DNA of 8,019 bases from PVC group bacterium (GTDB taxonomy: Bacteria; Verrucomicrobiota; Kiritimatiellia; SS1-B-03-39; UBA6053): positions 1 through 8,019 of the forward strand of contig PXAS01000186.1 of assembly GCA_003565815.1 (NCBI GenBank), written 5' to 3'. A program made the translations under genes and the position numbers. Shown piece by piece: positions 1-6,991 of this stretch (position 1 is its first letter; each line of letters starts with the position of its first letter). The notes under the pieces were generated by a model. That model was not told the origin of the DNA. It worked only from the letters and a program-made list of their open reading frames with translations, and made no database searches.

Positions 1-83
1 CCTTCCTCTTCAAGGCGGAGTTTCGGATACCAAAGCTCCAGGTCTTCGTAAACATCGTCAATCAAGGCAAGAATATGCTTCAT
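1..83 (-). CDS. DJ-1/PfpI family protein, N-terminal fragment (runs off the window)
   Basis: Reading the minus strand from the ATG at 83-81 gives MKHILALIDDVYEDLELWYP followed by KLRLEEE, after which the gene leaves the window. The short hydrophobic first beta strand (HILALI) and the D-x-YED-x-E-x-WYP pattern match the start of DJ-1/PfpI (class I glutamine amidotransferase-like) proteins, where this conserved glutamate lies near the catalytic cysteine. Members include cysteine peptidase-like, chaperone and deglycase proteins; which one this is cannot be told from 27 residues. The catalytic cysteine lies outside the window. No good Shine-Dalgarno is seen before the ATG. The gene is divergent from the lipid kinase gene, with 207 bases between the starts. 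Confidence 0.72.
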   Translation of the reverse strand, partial: MKHILALIDDVYEDLELWYPKLRLEEE

Positions 84-290
84 AATTCAATCGGGGTTGG
101 GGATGTGTCGATCCTCTTCAAAGTAGGGAACGGGCCCGCGACTGTCAAGCTTGGGACGGGCCGAAAAACGCACTTTCGCCCCCCTCAAAAAGCGATCAAC
201 CATGGCTTTTGACCCCAAAAACCATTTCGAACGGGCTCCAACTGGAAATGTACTTGCGCTTTCGCCGCTTTTTGGTCAAAGAATGACCTT
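84..290. other. Divergent intergenic region
   Basis: This 207-base gap separates two divergently transcribed starts, so it should hold a promoter for each. I see no convincing -35/-10 pair on either strand and no clear operator. A short open frame beginning at 151 has no recognisable protein character and runs into the kinase gene in another frame, so it is not called. Confidence 0.4.
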
Positions 291-1208
291 ATGGAAACCG
301 CTGGAAAAAAAGTGCGCGTCATCATCAACCCGAATTCCGGTTTGGGAGTTTCCATGCGCATTCTGCTGGAAACCATTTCCGAGCTTTGGGATTGTGACGG
401 TCGGGAAGTGACGTTGCAAGTGTCCAAATCGGCCGGTGATGGCCGCGACAAGGCCCGGCGGGCGATTGAGGACGGCGTGGAAATTCTGATTGTGGTGGGG
501 GGAGACGGGGTGATCAACACCATTGGCAGCGAATTGTTGGGGTCGGAAACGGTGTTGGGCGTCATCCCCACGGGCAGCGGAAACGGGTTTGCCCGCCATT
601 TCGGCATACCGCTGAATCCGAGCAAGGCCACCAAGGAATTGGTGAGGGCGGAATCCACGCGCATCGACGTGGGCGTGGCAAATGGACGCCCGTTTTTTGT
701 CACGTGCAGCATGGCCTGGGACGCGGCCTTGGTGAAGACCTTCGAGAAATCGCCGGTGCGGGGCATTTTTCCGTATGTCTTTGCCGCCGCCTATGAATTG
801 TTTGACTACAAATCCGAAAAATTCCGGGTCTGTATCGATGGGGCGAAAGAGCGGGAATACAATCGGCCCATGTTATTTACGGTGGCCAACCTGACCCAAT
901 ACGGCGGGGGGGCGAAAATTGCCCCCAAGGCCGCCGCCGATGATGGATATCTCTGGCTCACTTGCGCCCTCAAGGAAGACATCCCCAAACTGATCCCCAA
1001 TTTATTCAAACTGTTTGACGGGTCCATTCACCAAGTGTCGGACATTCACATCGAGCCGTTTCAGAAAATGACGGTCCACCGTGAAACCGCACAGCCGATT
1101 CAAGTGGATGGCGAATTGGTTGAATCGGGTGCGGACGTGGAAATCAGCATCCGTCCCAAGGCGTTGCGGGTACTGGTGCCGCAGGCCTCGGGACGGGAGA
1201 AGGTCTGA
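291..1208 (+). CDS. Diacylglycerol/sphingosine kinase-family lipid kinase (YegS/DgkB-like)
   Basis: This 305-aa protein has the DAGK catalytic domain layout. The beta strand VRVIINPNSG lies at residues 8-17. The glycine-rich nucleotide motif GGDGVINTIGSELL is at 70-83, and PTGSGNGFARHFGIP at 93-107 is the family's P-T-G-(S/T)-x-N-D/G-x-A-R block. The C-terminal beta-sandwich carries YGGGAKIAPKA at 204-214 and a DDGYLWL block at 217-223. The late VDGE at 272-275 is the usual closing motif. Length fits bacterial YegS/DgkB/BmrU proteins (about 290-330 aa). The family phosphorylates a lipid hydroxyl such as diacylglycerol using ATP at the membrane face. The exact substrate is not readable here. 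The ATG at 291 starts just before the first conserved strand, with a poor Shine-Dalgarno. The stop lies one base from that of the convergent gene. Confidence 0.93.
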   Translation: METAGKKVRVIINPNSGLGVSMRILLETISELWDCDGREVTLQVSKSAGDGRDKARRAIEDGVEILIVVGGDGVINTIGSELLGSETVLGVIPTGSGNGFARHFGIPLNPSKATKELVRAESTRIDVGVANGRPFFVTCSMAWDAALVKTFEKSPVRGIFPYVFAAAYELFDYKSEKFRVCIDGAKEREYNRPMLFTVANLTQYGGGAKIAPKAAADDGYLWLTCALKEDIPKLIPNLFKLFDGSIHQVSDIHIEPFQKMTVHRETAQPIQVDGELVESGADVEISIRPKALRVLVPQASGREKV

Positions 1209-1209
1209 C

Positions 1210-2490
1210 TCAGATGCCTTTTTTCAAGGCGTCCAAGTGTTTGCCGAAGTGAATCCGCAAGACCTCCGCATAGGTGTCGGGATGGGCGGCGAGACAGTTT
1301 TTCAGGGCGGGTCCGAGTTCGGGATGCGTGAGCACGGTGCCAAAGCAGCAGTGGAGGATCTGACGTCCGGGGGCGGTGAACCCGAGGCCTTCGGGGACGT
1401 CTTCCCAGCATTCCAAATACTGTTGTTCGAGCACGTGGGTGTCGGTGACCTCCCCGGTTTCGGGGGCGTCGGCCAAGGTGGCGTGTACATGGTAGGTGGC
1501 TTTGTCGCGCTCATAGGAGGCGCGGGAAATGTCGATGATTTTCCTGAAGAGGGCTTCATCGTGTTTGGCGGCCACCCGGATGGCTTCCAAATAGGAGGTG
1601 CCGGCGGTTTTCACGTGAAAGCGTCCCCGGGTGGCCCGGGCGAAGGGGGTGTACATGGAAAGTTTGTCGGAACCGCTGTGGAGGCTGAGCTTGTAGGGGC
1701 CGAGGGCCTCGGACACGGCATTGTGGTCGGCCATGCTTTTTTCCAGGGCAGTGACGTCGCCGATATAATCCACTCCTTTTTCCAGTTCGCCGAAGAAGCG
1801 GGGAGCCAGGGACACGAGATTGACGTTGTTACGGATCAATTGGTCGGCGATGATGTAGTGCTCCGCCAAGGTGGTGGGTTGTTCGGTTTCATCGACGCTG
1901 ACTTCGATTTCGTGTTCCTGTCCCTTGGCTTCGGTGACCTTGCGAATATAATCGGCCAATTTTCGGGCGTGAACCAGGGCCCGGCCATATTTCACGGCGG
2001 CGCGTTGCACGGCCTCGACTTCGAATTCGATGACGGTGCCGTTGCCCAAGGTGACGGATTTTCCCTTGTATTCTGAAATCCAGTCGATCTCGGGGGCGAC
2101 TTCCTCGAATTTTCCGGAAAGGGTTTCGAGATCGTACCCGTCCGCTTTTTCGTCCACGAAATCGGACGGATCGATGGTGAAAAAGGTGAAGCCCGCCTCC
2201 ACGGTGACATCGACGTCGGCTTCGTTTTTCAGGTGGTCGGCATCGGCGCCCGTGGGCCCGTCCCACCCGGCGTCCAACATGCCGCGGAGCGCGTCGCCCA
2301 TGACTTCTTTGGCGCTGCGTTGGGTGCGGGTCATCTCTCGAATGGACTGTTGTGGAAAAATGGGAAGAATATCGCCGCCGAATTCTTTTGCGGCCAGCAC
2401 GTGGCCGGGGGTGGCGAGACCAATGCGGTCGCCATAGCCGAAGCTGGGTTTCAGGCCGAGGGGCACGGGACGGGAGGAGGGGGTGTTCAT
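1210..2490 (-). CDS. uxaE: Tagaturonate epimerase family protein (UxaE-like)
   Basis: This 426-aa protein resembles UxaE, the epimerase that interconverts D-tagaturonate and D-fructuronate in an alternative hexuronate (pectin/galacturonate) pathway first described in Thermotoga. Family-like blocks are SFGYGDRIGLATPGH at residues 16-30, GADADHLKNEADVD at 81-94, LSLHSGSDKLSMYTPFAR at 268-285 and RFHVKTAGTSYLEA at 290-303. The conserved His and Asp/Glu residues in the second and third blocks are probable metal or substrate ligands (inference). Length is close to that of known UxaE-like proteins. The ATG at 2490 has an AGGA about ten bases upstream and directly precedes the family start. No other uronate genes are in the window, so it stands alone here, ending one base from the convergent lipid kinase gene. 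Related sugar-acid epimerase activity on another substrate cannot be excluded. Confidence 0.85.
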   Translation of the reverse strand: MNTPSSRPVPLGLKPSFGYGDRIGLATPGHVLAAKEFGGDILPIFPQQSIREMTRTQRSAKEVMGDALRGMLDAGWDGPTGADADHLKNEADVDVTVEAGFTFFTIDPSDFVDEKADGYDLETLSGKFEEVAPEIDWISEYKGKSVTLGNGTVIEFEVEAVQRAAVKYGRALVHARKLADYIRKVTEAKGQEHEIEVSVDETEQPTTLAEHYIIADQLIRNNVNLVSLAPRFFGELEKGVDYIGDVTALEKSMADHNAVSEALGPYKLSLHSGSDKLSMYTPFARATRGRFHVKTAGTSYLEAIRVAAKHDEALFRKIIDISRASYERDKATYHVHATLADAPETGEVTDTHVLEQQYLECWEDVPEGLGFTAPGRQILHCCFGTVLTHPELGPALKNCLAAHPDTYAEVLRIHFGKHLDALKKGI

Positions 2491-2610
2491 GGGATGCGGT
2501 CCTGGTTTGAGGGTTGAAAAGTTGTGCCGTGCTTAGTGAGGTTGGGCGAAGAATTCAAGCTTGGATGCCCCTGCTTTATCGTCACGGGCATCTCCGAGTT
2601 CGCGGGTTAA

Positions 2611-2768
2611 GGGTCCACGCAAAAATAACTTCACATTTTGACCGCCGATGCATCGCGCCCTGCGGCGTTGCGAAAACACGAAATATTGCTAATATTCCTT
2701 TGTTTTCGCGCCTTGCAGGTCACGCGCCTCGACGCTCCAAATCTGTGAATGTATTTTTGCGTGGACCC
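2611..2768. mobile_element. MITE-like 158-bp palindromic element with TAA flanks
   Basis: The two ends are a perfect 17-bp inverted repeat: GGGTCCACGCAAAAATA at 2611-2627 and its complement at 2752-2768. Similarity goes on inward. CTGC-x(5-6)-GCGAAAACA pairs with its complement, and AATATT at 2682-2687 pairs with AATATT at 2691-2696 around a central GCT. The arms are 77 and 78 bases, so the whole element could fold into one imperfect hairpin. TAA lies directly outside both ends (2608-2610 and 2769-2771), as expected of a 3-bp target duplication, though so short a match could be chance. It codes for nothing credible. It fits a non-autonomous transposable element or REP-like repeat. No copy is seen elsewhere in the window, so mobility is inferred from form alone. 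Confidence 0.72.
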
Positions 2769-2807
2769 TAAAATCATTGTGACATTTCTCTTTCAATGAA
2801 ATATTGG

Positions 2808-2836
2808 TTGACCCATAAGTTTAACACGCGTTAAAT
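2808..2836 (+). promoter_or_regulatory. Candidate sigma-70-type promoter of the chimeric gene
   Basis: TTGACC at 2808-2813 (5 of 6 to TTGACA) is followed, after exactly 17 bases, by TTAAAT at 2831-2836 (4 of 6 to TATAAT). Transcription would begin at about 2842-2845, at or just before the ATG at 2846. That makes a leaderless or nearly leaderless message and would explain the lack of a good Shine-Dalgarno. It is a consensus match only. Confidence 0.5.
2820..2835. promoter_or_regulatory. Palindromic operator candidate over the -10 region
   Basis: TTTAAC at 2820-2825 and GTTAAA at 2830-2835 form a perfect 6-bp inverted repeat with a 4-base spacer (ACGC). It overlaps the proposed -10 box and lies 10 bases before the start of a protein with an Xre-type helix-turn-helix. 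Autorepression by that protein is a natural inference; the sequence alone does not show binding. Confidence 0.4.
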
Positions 2837-2845
2837 CATGCGGAA

Positions 2846-4909
2846 ATGTCAGCCGATTTATCGTTTTCTCCTGAAGTCATTCGTCAGGTTCGCCGATCCA
2901 GAGGGTGGACCCAGGCGGAGCTTGCGGACCGATTGGGCACCACCAATGTGACCAACAGCCGATGGGAGAAAGGCCGGGTGCGGCCCACGGAACCGTTGTG
3001 GCGCCGTTTTTTGGAGGTCACGGGTCGCCAGCCGCAAGCCGCCCCGGTTTCCTCTGGTCACGGAGAAACGATTCCGATGGATTTTACTGGGAACGGTCGG
3101 CTCGTGCGCGCGTACATTCAGGGAGAGCGCCTCGTCTATGGTCATATGGCCAACCCCGAATTCGCGGCGGAAACCTTGCGCATCGACCCCTTGCCGCACC
3201 AGCGGATTGCCGTGTATGAGCGGCGGCAGATGGAAAGTCAGCGGGAATTGGTGGACAGCCGCCTGCTCGAAGTGGTCAAGAGCCAGTCCAAACTGACCTC
3301 CGGCGCCGGGGGCTTCGGGGTGCGGGTACACATCCTGCCGGAGGCCCCGAACGACATCGAGGACGACGTCAAATTCCATTTCGCGGTCATGGGACTGGAA
3401 GCCGCCGGGGAATCCGACAAACCTTCGTCCGAGGCGGTGCGCTTTCTGAACGAAACCACCGGCGCCGCCAAACCCCGGGTGTACCGGAACGCGGTGGTGC
3501 TGTACACCCCGAGCCGCGACGGCCTGGAACAGAGCCGCGCGGTCGTGGCCGATCTGCTGGCCTGGGAACAGGTCGGCTCCGAGTTGCACGAACAGCAGCA
3601 GCAGGGCAGCGTGGACGCCCAGCGTCTGCAGCGTCTGGCCGTGGAGTTGGACAAAGCCAAAAAACGCACCCCCGACGCTATCCGCCAGGCCTGGTCCATC
3701 GTGGTGACGGTGGGGCGGGACAACCAGCCCCATGCCTTCAAGCTCAAGCTGGGGGACGAACCCATCTTCGCCACCATCAAAAACGACGACCGCGGCCGCT
3801 TGCAGGACAGCCAGGTCAGCGCCGATTCCCTCTTGCCCGATGGCCCCTACGACCTGTGGAAAGCAGGGGAGAGCTTCCGGCGGGTGAAAGATTTGGCGGG
3901 AGCCTTCGCGCAGTTGCCGCATCTGCCCAAGATGCTGAACGCCGACGCCATTCTCGACACCCTGGTGGAGGGATGCGTGGCCGGGGAATTCGTGCTCAAG
4001 CTCACCCGGCCCGACCGCAGCGTGCGCACCTGGTGGCGGCGTCGTCCGGACGAGGAGGCCCTGCGGGACCCCGATCTGGAAGTGGTGCTCACCCCCCACG
4101 CGGAACTCGTCGAACTGCCGCCCGGACTGCTGTCGCCGGGCAATGCGCCGGGTCTGTGGAAAGAGGATGCCGTCACCCTGGCCGACCTCGAAGCCTATTT
4201 TGGCGGCGACACCGTGGTGCAGGTGGACAAAGGCGGCTACGAGGAAGCGCAGGAAGTCCCCAAAGCCGCCCCCGGGACGGTGGAGACCGCGGTCAAAACC
4301 GCGGTGGAAGAAGGAAATCTCTGGCTCATCTCCGGGCAGGTGTCCCTGTACCGGGAGGAGGTACCCGCAGGCATCCTCACCGCCGACAGTCAACTCCGCG
4401 GCGCCCCCGAACCCATCCGGGCGGTGGACCTGCTTCCCGCCGTGCTCGAAAAGGCATGGGAGGGAGGAAAAGCCAACGCCGCCGGACTCCACCGGCAACT
4501 CTCCGCCCAACGCGGTCTGCCGTTACCCTGGACCCTGGTCGATGACGCCGTCAACATGGCCATGACCGCCGGCTTCCTCACCCAATCCTCCCCCCGCGAC
4601 ACCTGGCCCTGCGGCCCCGGCCAGGCCCAACACGCCCACTTCCAAGTCACCGACACCGGCGCCACCAAACAAGGTGGCGCCCAGGTCCGCGAAACCCGCT
4701 ACACCCACCGCGCCCCCGTCGACTCCTCCCAAATCCAGGACATCGGCGACCACATCGCCGACCTCATCAAAATCCAGCAGGAGCACAACCTCGACCTGAA
4801 CCTCTATTTCGAACTCAACGCCGGCACCAAAGAACCCGACCAGGACCTCAGCGAAGAAGCCAAAGCGGCGCTGAAGGAGTGGCTGGATGGGGTGGGGTTG
4901 GGAAGGTGA
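2846..4909 (+). CDS. Chimeric protein: HTH + helicase N-terminal lead-in + DUF499-type C-terminal half
   Basis: The 687-aa product has three parts. Residues about 9-60 are an Xre-type helix-turn-helix (IRQVRRSRGWTQAELADRLG, then NSRWEKGRVRP). Residues about 78-125, with ERLVYGHMANPEF and RIDPLPHQRIAVYE, resemble the stretch just before the Walker A motif in SNF2-type helicases of defence islands, a family that often begins with such an HTH. No Walker A/B or other helicase motif follows. From about residue 127 the protein resembles the C-terminal half of DUF499 anti-phage proteins: PRVYRNAVVLYTPSRDGLE at 210-228, AWSIVVTVGRD at 282-292, DGPYDLWKAGESFRRVKDL at 332-350, AGAFAQLPHLPKML at 351-364, LKLTRPDRSVRTWW at 384-397 and a SSQIQDIGDHIADL tail at 627-640. 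The N-terminal ATPase half of DUF499 is missing. The frame stays open, and third positions are strongly C-rich late in the gene. The fusion probably arose by deletion (inference). A DNA-binding or regulatory remnant is possible, and helicase activity is not expected. Confidence 0.82.
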   Translation: MSADLSFSPEVIRQVRRSRGWTQAELADRLGTTNVTNSRWEKGRVRPTEPLWRRFLEVTGRQPQAAPVSSGHGETIPMDFTGNGRLVRAYIQGERLVYGHMANPEFAAETLRIDPLPHQRIAVYERRQMESQRELVDSRLLEVVKSQSKLTSGAGGFGVRVHILPEAPNDIEDDVKFHFAVMGLEAAGESDKPSSEAVRFLNETTGAAKPRVYRNAVVLYTPSRDGLEQSRAVVADLLAWEQVGSELHEQQQQGSVDAQRLQRLAVELDKAKKRTPDAIRQAWSIVVTVGRDNQPHAFKLKLGDEPIFATIKNDDRGRLQDSQVSADSLLPDGPYDLWKAGESFRRVKDLAGAFAQLPHLPKMLNADAILDTLVEGCVAGEFVLKLTRPDRSVRTWWRRRPDEEALRDPDLEVVLTPHAELVELPPGLLSPGNAPGLWKEDAVTLADLEAYFGGDTVVQVDKGGYEEAQEVPKAAPGTVETAVKTAVEEGNLWLISGQVSLYREEVPAGILTADSQLRGAPEPIRAVDLLPAVLEKAWEGGKANAAGLHRQLSAQRGLPLPWTLVDDAVNMAMTAGFLTQSSPRDTWPCGPGQAQHAHFQVTDTGATKQGGAQVRETRYTHRAPVDSSQIQDIGDHIADLIKIQQEHNLDLNLYFELNAGTKEPDQDLSEEAKAALKEWLDGVGLGR

Positions 4910-5114
4910 AAACCAACTGATGTTCTCAAGCCCGAAAGAGTCTCTGTCATTCCCGAGAAAAAATTTCCATGGATTTAAGCTTGATAAGTAGAGAAATGTG
5001 AGTCACTTGTATTACTGTACATCCAATACGGATACGCGGTTTTCATAGACCCGCGGCCTTTGTGAAGAATCATTCAAACACATGGTTGAACCCAGAACCC
5101 GAAATGATAACAAC
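4910..5114. other. Low-G+C intergenic region upstream of the small-protein gene
   Basis: Base composition drops sharply after the chimeric gene stops. The stretch should hold the promoter of the small-protein/peptidase module, but no persuasive -35/-10 pair was found. A weak 5-bp hairpin (CGCGG at 5035-5039, CCGCG at 5051-5055) is the only structure noted. An earlier in-frame ATG for the small protein lies at 5082. Confidence 0.35.
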
Positions 5115-5297
5115 ATGACCCGAAAGAAATCGTTCGAAAAAAGAAGAGAGAATCTAAACAAAGAACTTGCAAACGTGGGATCGCAACAGACGGTGAAGCA
5201 AGACGTGAAATTCACCAACGCTTCGGTTCCCGAATATTTGGATTATTTGTCCAATTTCGAAAAGGATTCCAGAGGTTCCAACCTGATGGTTGGTTAA
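5115..5297 (+). CDS. Small charged protein upstream of the peptidase-like gene (unknown function)
   Basis: I do not recognise a named family. From the ATG at 5115 it is 60 aa. It has a strongly basic and helical-looking start (TRKKSFEKRRENLNKELANV), a middle VKFTNASVPEYLDYLSNFEK, and a tail SRGSNLMVG. An in-frame ATG at 5082 would add 11 residues (MVEPRTRNDNN) that look like leader sequence rather than protein; neither start has a good Shine-Dalgarno. There is no signal peptide or membrane segment. It lies 71 bases before the peptidase-like gene on the same strand, in the same A+T-rich block, with a hairpin between them. It could be a partner, inhibitor or substrate of that protein; this is inference from position alone. 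Confidence 0.6.
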   Translation: MTRKKSFEKRRENLNKELANVGSQQTVKQDVKFTNASVPEYLDYLSNFEKDSRGSNLMVG

Positions 5298-5324
5298 CCT
5301 ATCCTGAATTAAACGAATAAAAAT

Positions 5325-5329
5325 GGAGG
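5325..5329 (+). promoter_or_regulatory. Shine-Dalgarno GGAGG set apart from its start by a hairpin
   Basis: This is the only strong Shine-Dalgarno in the module. It lies 39 bases before the ATG at 5369, too far to act in linear form. The 30 bases that follow it directly (5330-5359) form a perfect stem-loop. With that hairpin folded away, the remaining spacing to ATG 5369 is 9 bases, which is close to ideal. Measured to the ATG at 5331 the gap is 1 base, which is too short, and that frame stops after four codons. Confidence 0.45.
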
Positions 5330-5365
5330 CATGACGTATCAATAACATGATACGTCATGTTTTTT
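5330..5365 (+). terminator. Perfect 11-bp hairpin plus six T: terminator, attenuator or translational element
   Basis: CATGACGTATC at 5330-5340 pairs without mismatch with GATACGTCATG at 5349-5359 across an 8-base loop (AATAACAT), followed by TTTTTT at 5360-5365. This has the form of a Rho-independent terminator, although the stem is only about 45% G+C. It sits 32 bases after the small gene's stop and directly before the peptidase-like gene. It would limit read-through and so lower the large product relative to the small one. The alternative is a folded spacer that presents the GGAGG to the start codon. Confidence 0.6.
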
Positions 5366-5368
5366 ATT

Positions 5369-6991
5369 ATGAAACAATATGCAAGACAGGCCGTATCCAA
5401 AAACGTTAAAATCATCAATATTGAACGTCCATTTTCAAATTTCAAATTCACAATGGAGCAATTTGGAGAGGGTTTTTTTCCAGTAAAGCGGATTATGTCG
5501 GAAGTTCGCGTAAACGATGGGCGGACCATGGTCTGGGAAGAAATTGACATAAATTCCGCTAAAGAGCTGGCAGAAGAAAATGATGACATCACCACCCGGT
5601 ATGGGGCCGAAGTTGATTCAATGGTTGTGCGCCTGTCGTTTTTCAACGCGCAAGTTGAGTCTAAAGAAAAAATAGAAAATTTAACTGACTCCGATTTTAT
5701 TGGGTATGCAATCGTCAAGAAAGACACGTTTGGGGGAAAAGAAAAGATACGGATTTTCGAGTCGTTGATATCTTATAAAAGGCCTAATGATGATTACATA
5801 CACGGAGCCAGGATTCATAAATGTCGTTGCTATGGAAAAATATATGAAATTAAAGGATATATTTATTGCCAGCAGAACAACGTCAGTAATGTTTGTGCGC
5901 ACGTGGCATTGAAAACCGTGATGAGCCGATTTAAAGATGCTGATTTGTCTTATGCCGAAATGAATGAAATCATCGGCATAGATCATACTAACAGAAAAGC
6001 TGGTGGTGAGGACGGAGGCGGGATGTCGATAAAGGAAATGGAAACAATCCTTGAGGCCGCTGGAATAAAAACAGTTTCCGCAGATTATCGGTATTTGCCT
6101 AACAAAAATCGGCCCCCTTTTCAAAAATATATTTATGCCAGCATCGAATCCGGCTATCCCGCAATCATCGTTTTTGAAACAAGCTCAGAAAACGGGGGGG
6201 GCGGTTATCACGCCATCCCGGTCTTTGGGCACTCTTTCAACGAAAACACTTGGGTCCCAAGCGCGGAGACGTCGTACTTTCGAGTGGGGAAAACGAAATA
6301 CATACCCAGCGAATCATGGGTGAGCATGTATATAGGCCACGATGACAACTTTGGCTCAAATTACAGCATTCCCAGGCATTATTTGCACACCAGGGGGAAA
6401 TCAAGGGAGCTGTCGCAATGCAAAAAACCGAGGGCACCCGTGGCAGGAAGGGTGGCGCATGTGATCGCGACATTTCCCAAGTCTGTGAAATTGTCACCCG
6501 TCCATGCGGAAATAATCGGTATGAATTATTTGTTCGAGCTTTTCAACAACCATCCAGTTTCCAATAACATTTGGAAGCGTAGGCTTGAGATATACGCGAA
6601 GCATTCTTTAATTGTGATTCGCCCCTTTTTGATTAATAAAAATCAGTACATCTCACATTTGACGAGGTTGAAAAGTTGGGGTGGCGACAATGCGTTTAAT
6701 AAGCTGGAAGAATACGGTAGCGTGATTGAGAAAAGTTTGCCAGACCAATATTTTTGGATGATCGAATTATCAATTCCTGAACTATTTTCGGCAAACAAAA
6801 GGAAAATTGGTGAAGTATTGTTAAGGGCGGAAATAAACATGAGCGACACTATGGATTTCAAGAGTTTCTCTCTTGCCCGTTTGCCTGGATATTTTATAGG
6901 TTTCAACAAAGGTACGGGTCCTAATAACTCAACGTTTGAGTTCATACCAAATGAACTTGACGGACACGTTCAGCTGTATGGTTGTGAATAA
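5369..6991 (+). CDS. Papain/C39-like cysteine peptidase domain protein, defence-island-type, unknown substrate
   Basis: From the ATG at 5369 the protein is 540 aa. An ATG at 5357 (adding MFFI) lies inside the hairpin stem and is less likely. Residues 1-150 show no recognised domain. A papain/C39-like core follows: YCQQNNVSNVCAHVALK at 166-182, with Q168/Q169 as oxyanion candidates and C176 as nucleophile. GGGGYHAIPVFGHSFNENTW at 276-295 supplies H281, and MYIGHDDNFG at 320-329 supplies D325, D326 or N327. I recall these three blocks together in uncharacterised bacterial proteins of similar length, without a named function. The C-terminal 170 residues are mixed alpha/beta and unrecognised. There is no signal peptide or membrane segment, so it is probably cytoplasmic. 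Composition is clearly richer in A+T than the flanking genes, suggesting transfer. A run of eight G lies eight bases before the H281 codon. The peptidase reading is from motifs, and activity is unproven. Confidence 0.78.
   Translation: MKQYARQAVSKNVKIINIERPFSNFKFTMEQFGEGFFPVKRIMSEVRVNDGRTMVWEEIDINSAKELAEENDDITTRYGAEVDSMVVRLSFFNAQVESKEKIENLTDSDFIGYAIVKKDTFGGKEKIRIFESLISYKRPNDDYIHGARIHKCRCYGKIYEIKGYIYCQQNNVSNVCAHVALKTVMSRFKDADLSYAEMNEIIGIDHTNRKAGGEDGGGMSIKEMETILEAAGIKTVSADYRYLPNKNRPPFQKYIYASIESGYPAIIVFETSSENGGGGYHAIPVFGHSFNENTWVPSAETSYFRVGKTKYIPSESWVSMYIGHDDNFGSNYSIPRHYLHTRGKSRELSQCKKPRAPVAGRVAHVIATFPKSVKLSPVHAEIIGMNYLFELFNNHPVSNNIWKRRLEIYAKHSLIVIRPFLINKNQYISHLTRLKSWGGDNAFNKLEEYGSVIEKSLPDQYFWMIELSIPELFSANKRKIGEVLLRAEINMSDTMDFKSFSLARLPGYFIGFNKGTGPNNSTFEFIPNELDGHVQLYGCE

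Noticed and set aside
1081..2076. A 331-codon plus-strand open frame over the epimerase gene
   Set aside because: It begins within the lipid kinase gene and is antisense to the uxaE-like gene; its Gly/Phe/Val-rich content is a complement artefact.
2611..2768. The palindromic element considered as a terminator for the neighbouring genes
   Set aside because: It lies upstream of both flanking genes (which are divergent), so no transcript of a visible gene would end there; the TAA flanks fit insertion better.
2514..2771. An 85-codon open frame across the intergenic region
   Set aside because: It runs straight through the palindromic element and has no protein-like features or ribosome site.
3590..3608. 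CAG-type triplet run in the chimeric gene as a repeat expansion
   Set aside because: Only a few CAG codons in a row, coding for an ordinary Gln-rich helix stretch.
2858..4510. A 550-codon open frame on the minus strand opposite the chimeric gene
   Set aside because: It is antisense to a frame with clear family blocks, is rich in Gly/His/Gln/Val typical of the complement of G+C-rich code, and shows no motif.
5331..5345. A four-codon leader peptide (ATG ACG TAT CAA TAA) in the hairpin
   Set aside because: The ATG is one base after GGAGG, too close for initiation, and lies within the stem; a regulatory peptide is not supported.
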